Positions 63,077 to 64,000 of a stretch of DNA of 64,000 nt are shown in pieces; positions within the stretch are counted from its first letter, which is position 1, and each line of letters starts with the position of its first letter. Position numbers and translations under genes: made by a program. The stretch is from Xestospongia bergquistia (Eukaryota > Porifera > Demospongiae > Haplosclerida > Petrosiidae). Location of the stretch: assembly GCA_963965975.1 (NCBI GenBank), contig OZ014423.1, positions 1,922,001-1,986,000 of the forward strand, in the 5' to 3' direction. The notes below the pieces were generated by a model. It was not told the DNA's origin. It did not search any database and saw only the letters and a list, made by a program, of their open reading frames with translations.

Positions 63077-63328
63077 ATTGAGATATAACATATTGAGATA
63101 TAATTATGTTGGGTTTCATTTGAAAATGACAACAGGGAGGTGCACTCTCAAATCTAGAAAATTATTATTATTATGTAGTGATTAGAGTGCAGTGTGAGTG
63201 TGATTAGTGTGTATGTGTATATTATACAGGAAGACGAGACACACCAGTGCCATAGCTTATTTCTTATTTTTGAGTTAATTTTGAATTATGTATCTTGAAG
63301 GGGGCTGGGGAGGAGGCGTTTGTTTAAC
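60080..63328 (+). repeat. Tandem duplicated ankyrin block, copy 2
   Basis: Partner of 53440-56660, with the same exons, introns and 3' flank and scattered substitutions. Intronic simple repeats are also conserved. Confidence 0.95.
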
Positions 63329-63334
63329 AGAAAA

Positions 63335-64000
63335 ATGTCTGACGAGTATCTCGAACAATTGCTGGATGAAGTCCCTCAACTTCACGAAGTGTGCAACTAT
63401 GTTAGAACTGGTCATTGGTACGAGTTAGGTATACAATTACAACTGAATACTGTGGACTTAGATAATATAAATGATTCTGCTGTGACTGACAAACTATCTC
63501 GTATGTACGACGTGTGGCTCAATAAGAGAGCTGATACTGCTACAAGAAGATCATTGTTAACGGCTTTACAAACTGATCATGTTGGACAGAAGAGGATTGC
63601 AGTCGAGTATCAAGAGAAGTTGATGACTATGGTTAGTGTACTCAATACAGGATTATTCTGGTATATGTAGAGTCAGGAATAACAGATTAACACATAACAA
63701 CTTTAATAGTATGAAATATAATAGAGACCCAGTGTAGGAATGTTGTACTTTATTGTGAAGTTAATACATTTATGTTCCAATACTTATGTCAAGTTAAAGT
63801 TTAGGGTATAGTGTATAGTAGTAATCACCTATTATATGGACAGTGTTTGTTAATGTTAGTAATGTTATCAGGTCTATAGTAACTGTCTTGATTCCATATT
63901 TATATATATCATATGTGTTATCATTTCAGGCAGCAGAGATGAGGGAGAAAGCTCAACTAGCTACAAGTGAGTCTAGAGACTTAAGTATACCAGTAGAACT
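63335..64000 (+). CDS. Death-domain array gene C, 3' part outside window
   Basis: Exon 1, 63335-63631, encodes a complete 99-residue death domain (MSDEYLEQLLDEVPQLHEV..., GHWYELGIQLQL, VWLNKRADTATRRSLLTAL), clearly related to gene A's. Exon 2 begins at 63930 (AAEMREKAQLATSESRDL) and runs off the window. By analogy with gene A, a helical domain and ankyrin exons should follow. The same exon is broken by an insertion at 56667-57439. Confidence 0.88.

Overview
The window is nuclear DNA from an animal, most likely a demosponge such as Amphimedon (inference). It is AT-rich. Genes are split by many short GT-AG introns, often 45-100 bases, and both strands are densely packed. The protein families fit a sponge: death-domain proteins joined to ankyrin arrays, a B-box/NHL protein, a secreted fibrinogen-like cysteine-rich protein, and a Neuralized-repeat kinase. 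There is no operon structure and I saw no tRNA, rRNA or CRISPR. Exon joins below were deduced by hand from reading frame, splice signals and phase. Where possible they were cross-checked between paralogues.

Layout. 1-6.0 kb: exocyst subunit EXOC6/Sec15 (+), its 5' end outside the window, with a long minisatellite in one intron. 6.3-6.9 kb: a small orphan gene. 7-13.5 kb: a duplicated block holding one intact seven-transmembrane receptor (-) and one frameshifted copy, in dispersed repeats. 13.6-16.4 kb: a death-domain/coiled-coil gene (-) and a B-box/NHL gene (+), head to head across about 96 bases. 16.7-28.0 kb: three tandem PPT2-like lysosomal thioesterase genes (-), with a decayed copy of the death-domain/NHL pair between the first and second. 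28.2-34.6 kb: a DUF4140/DUF4139 protein (-) with a 3.4-kb intron. 34.9-42.8 kb: a fibrinogen-like gene and a broken SLC15-type transporter, followed by two degraded copies of the pair, with an intact NHR-kinase gene between them. 43.1-49.5 kb (-): a secreted glycosidase-like protein, a TPR/RRM/CCCH protein and a J-domain protein. 50.0-51.9 kb: a decayed GH3 glycosidase. 52.2-64.0 kb (+): a tandem array of death-domain/helical-domain/ankyrin genes. Two are full length, one death-domain exon is broken by a MITE-like insertion, and one gene runs off the right edge.

Most striking is the 52-64 kb array. The ankyrin half, one phase-0 exon per repeat, has been copied almost unchanged including introns. 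The N-terminal recognition/adaptor half differs between copies. This looks like modular turnover of intracellular sensor or adaptor genes. The same copy-then-decay process appears in the receptor, thioesterase and fibrinogen/SLC15 blocks, so the window is a good record of sponge tandem duplication.
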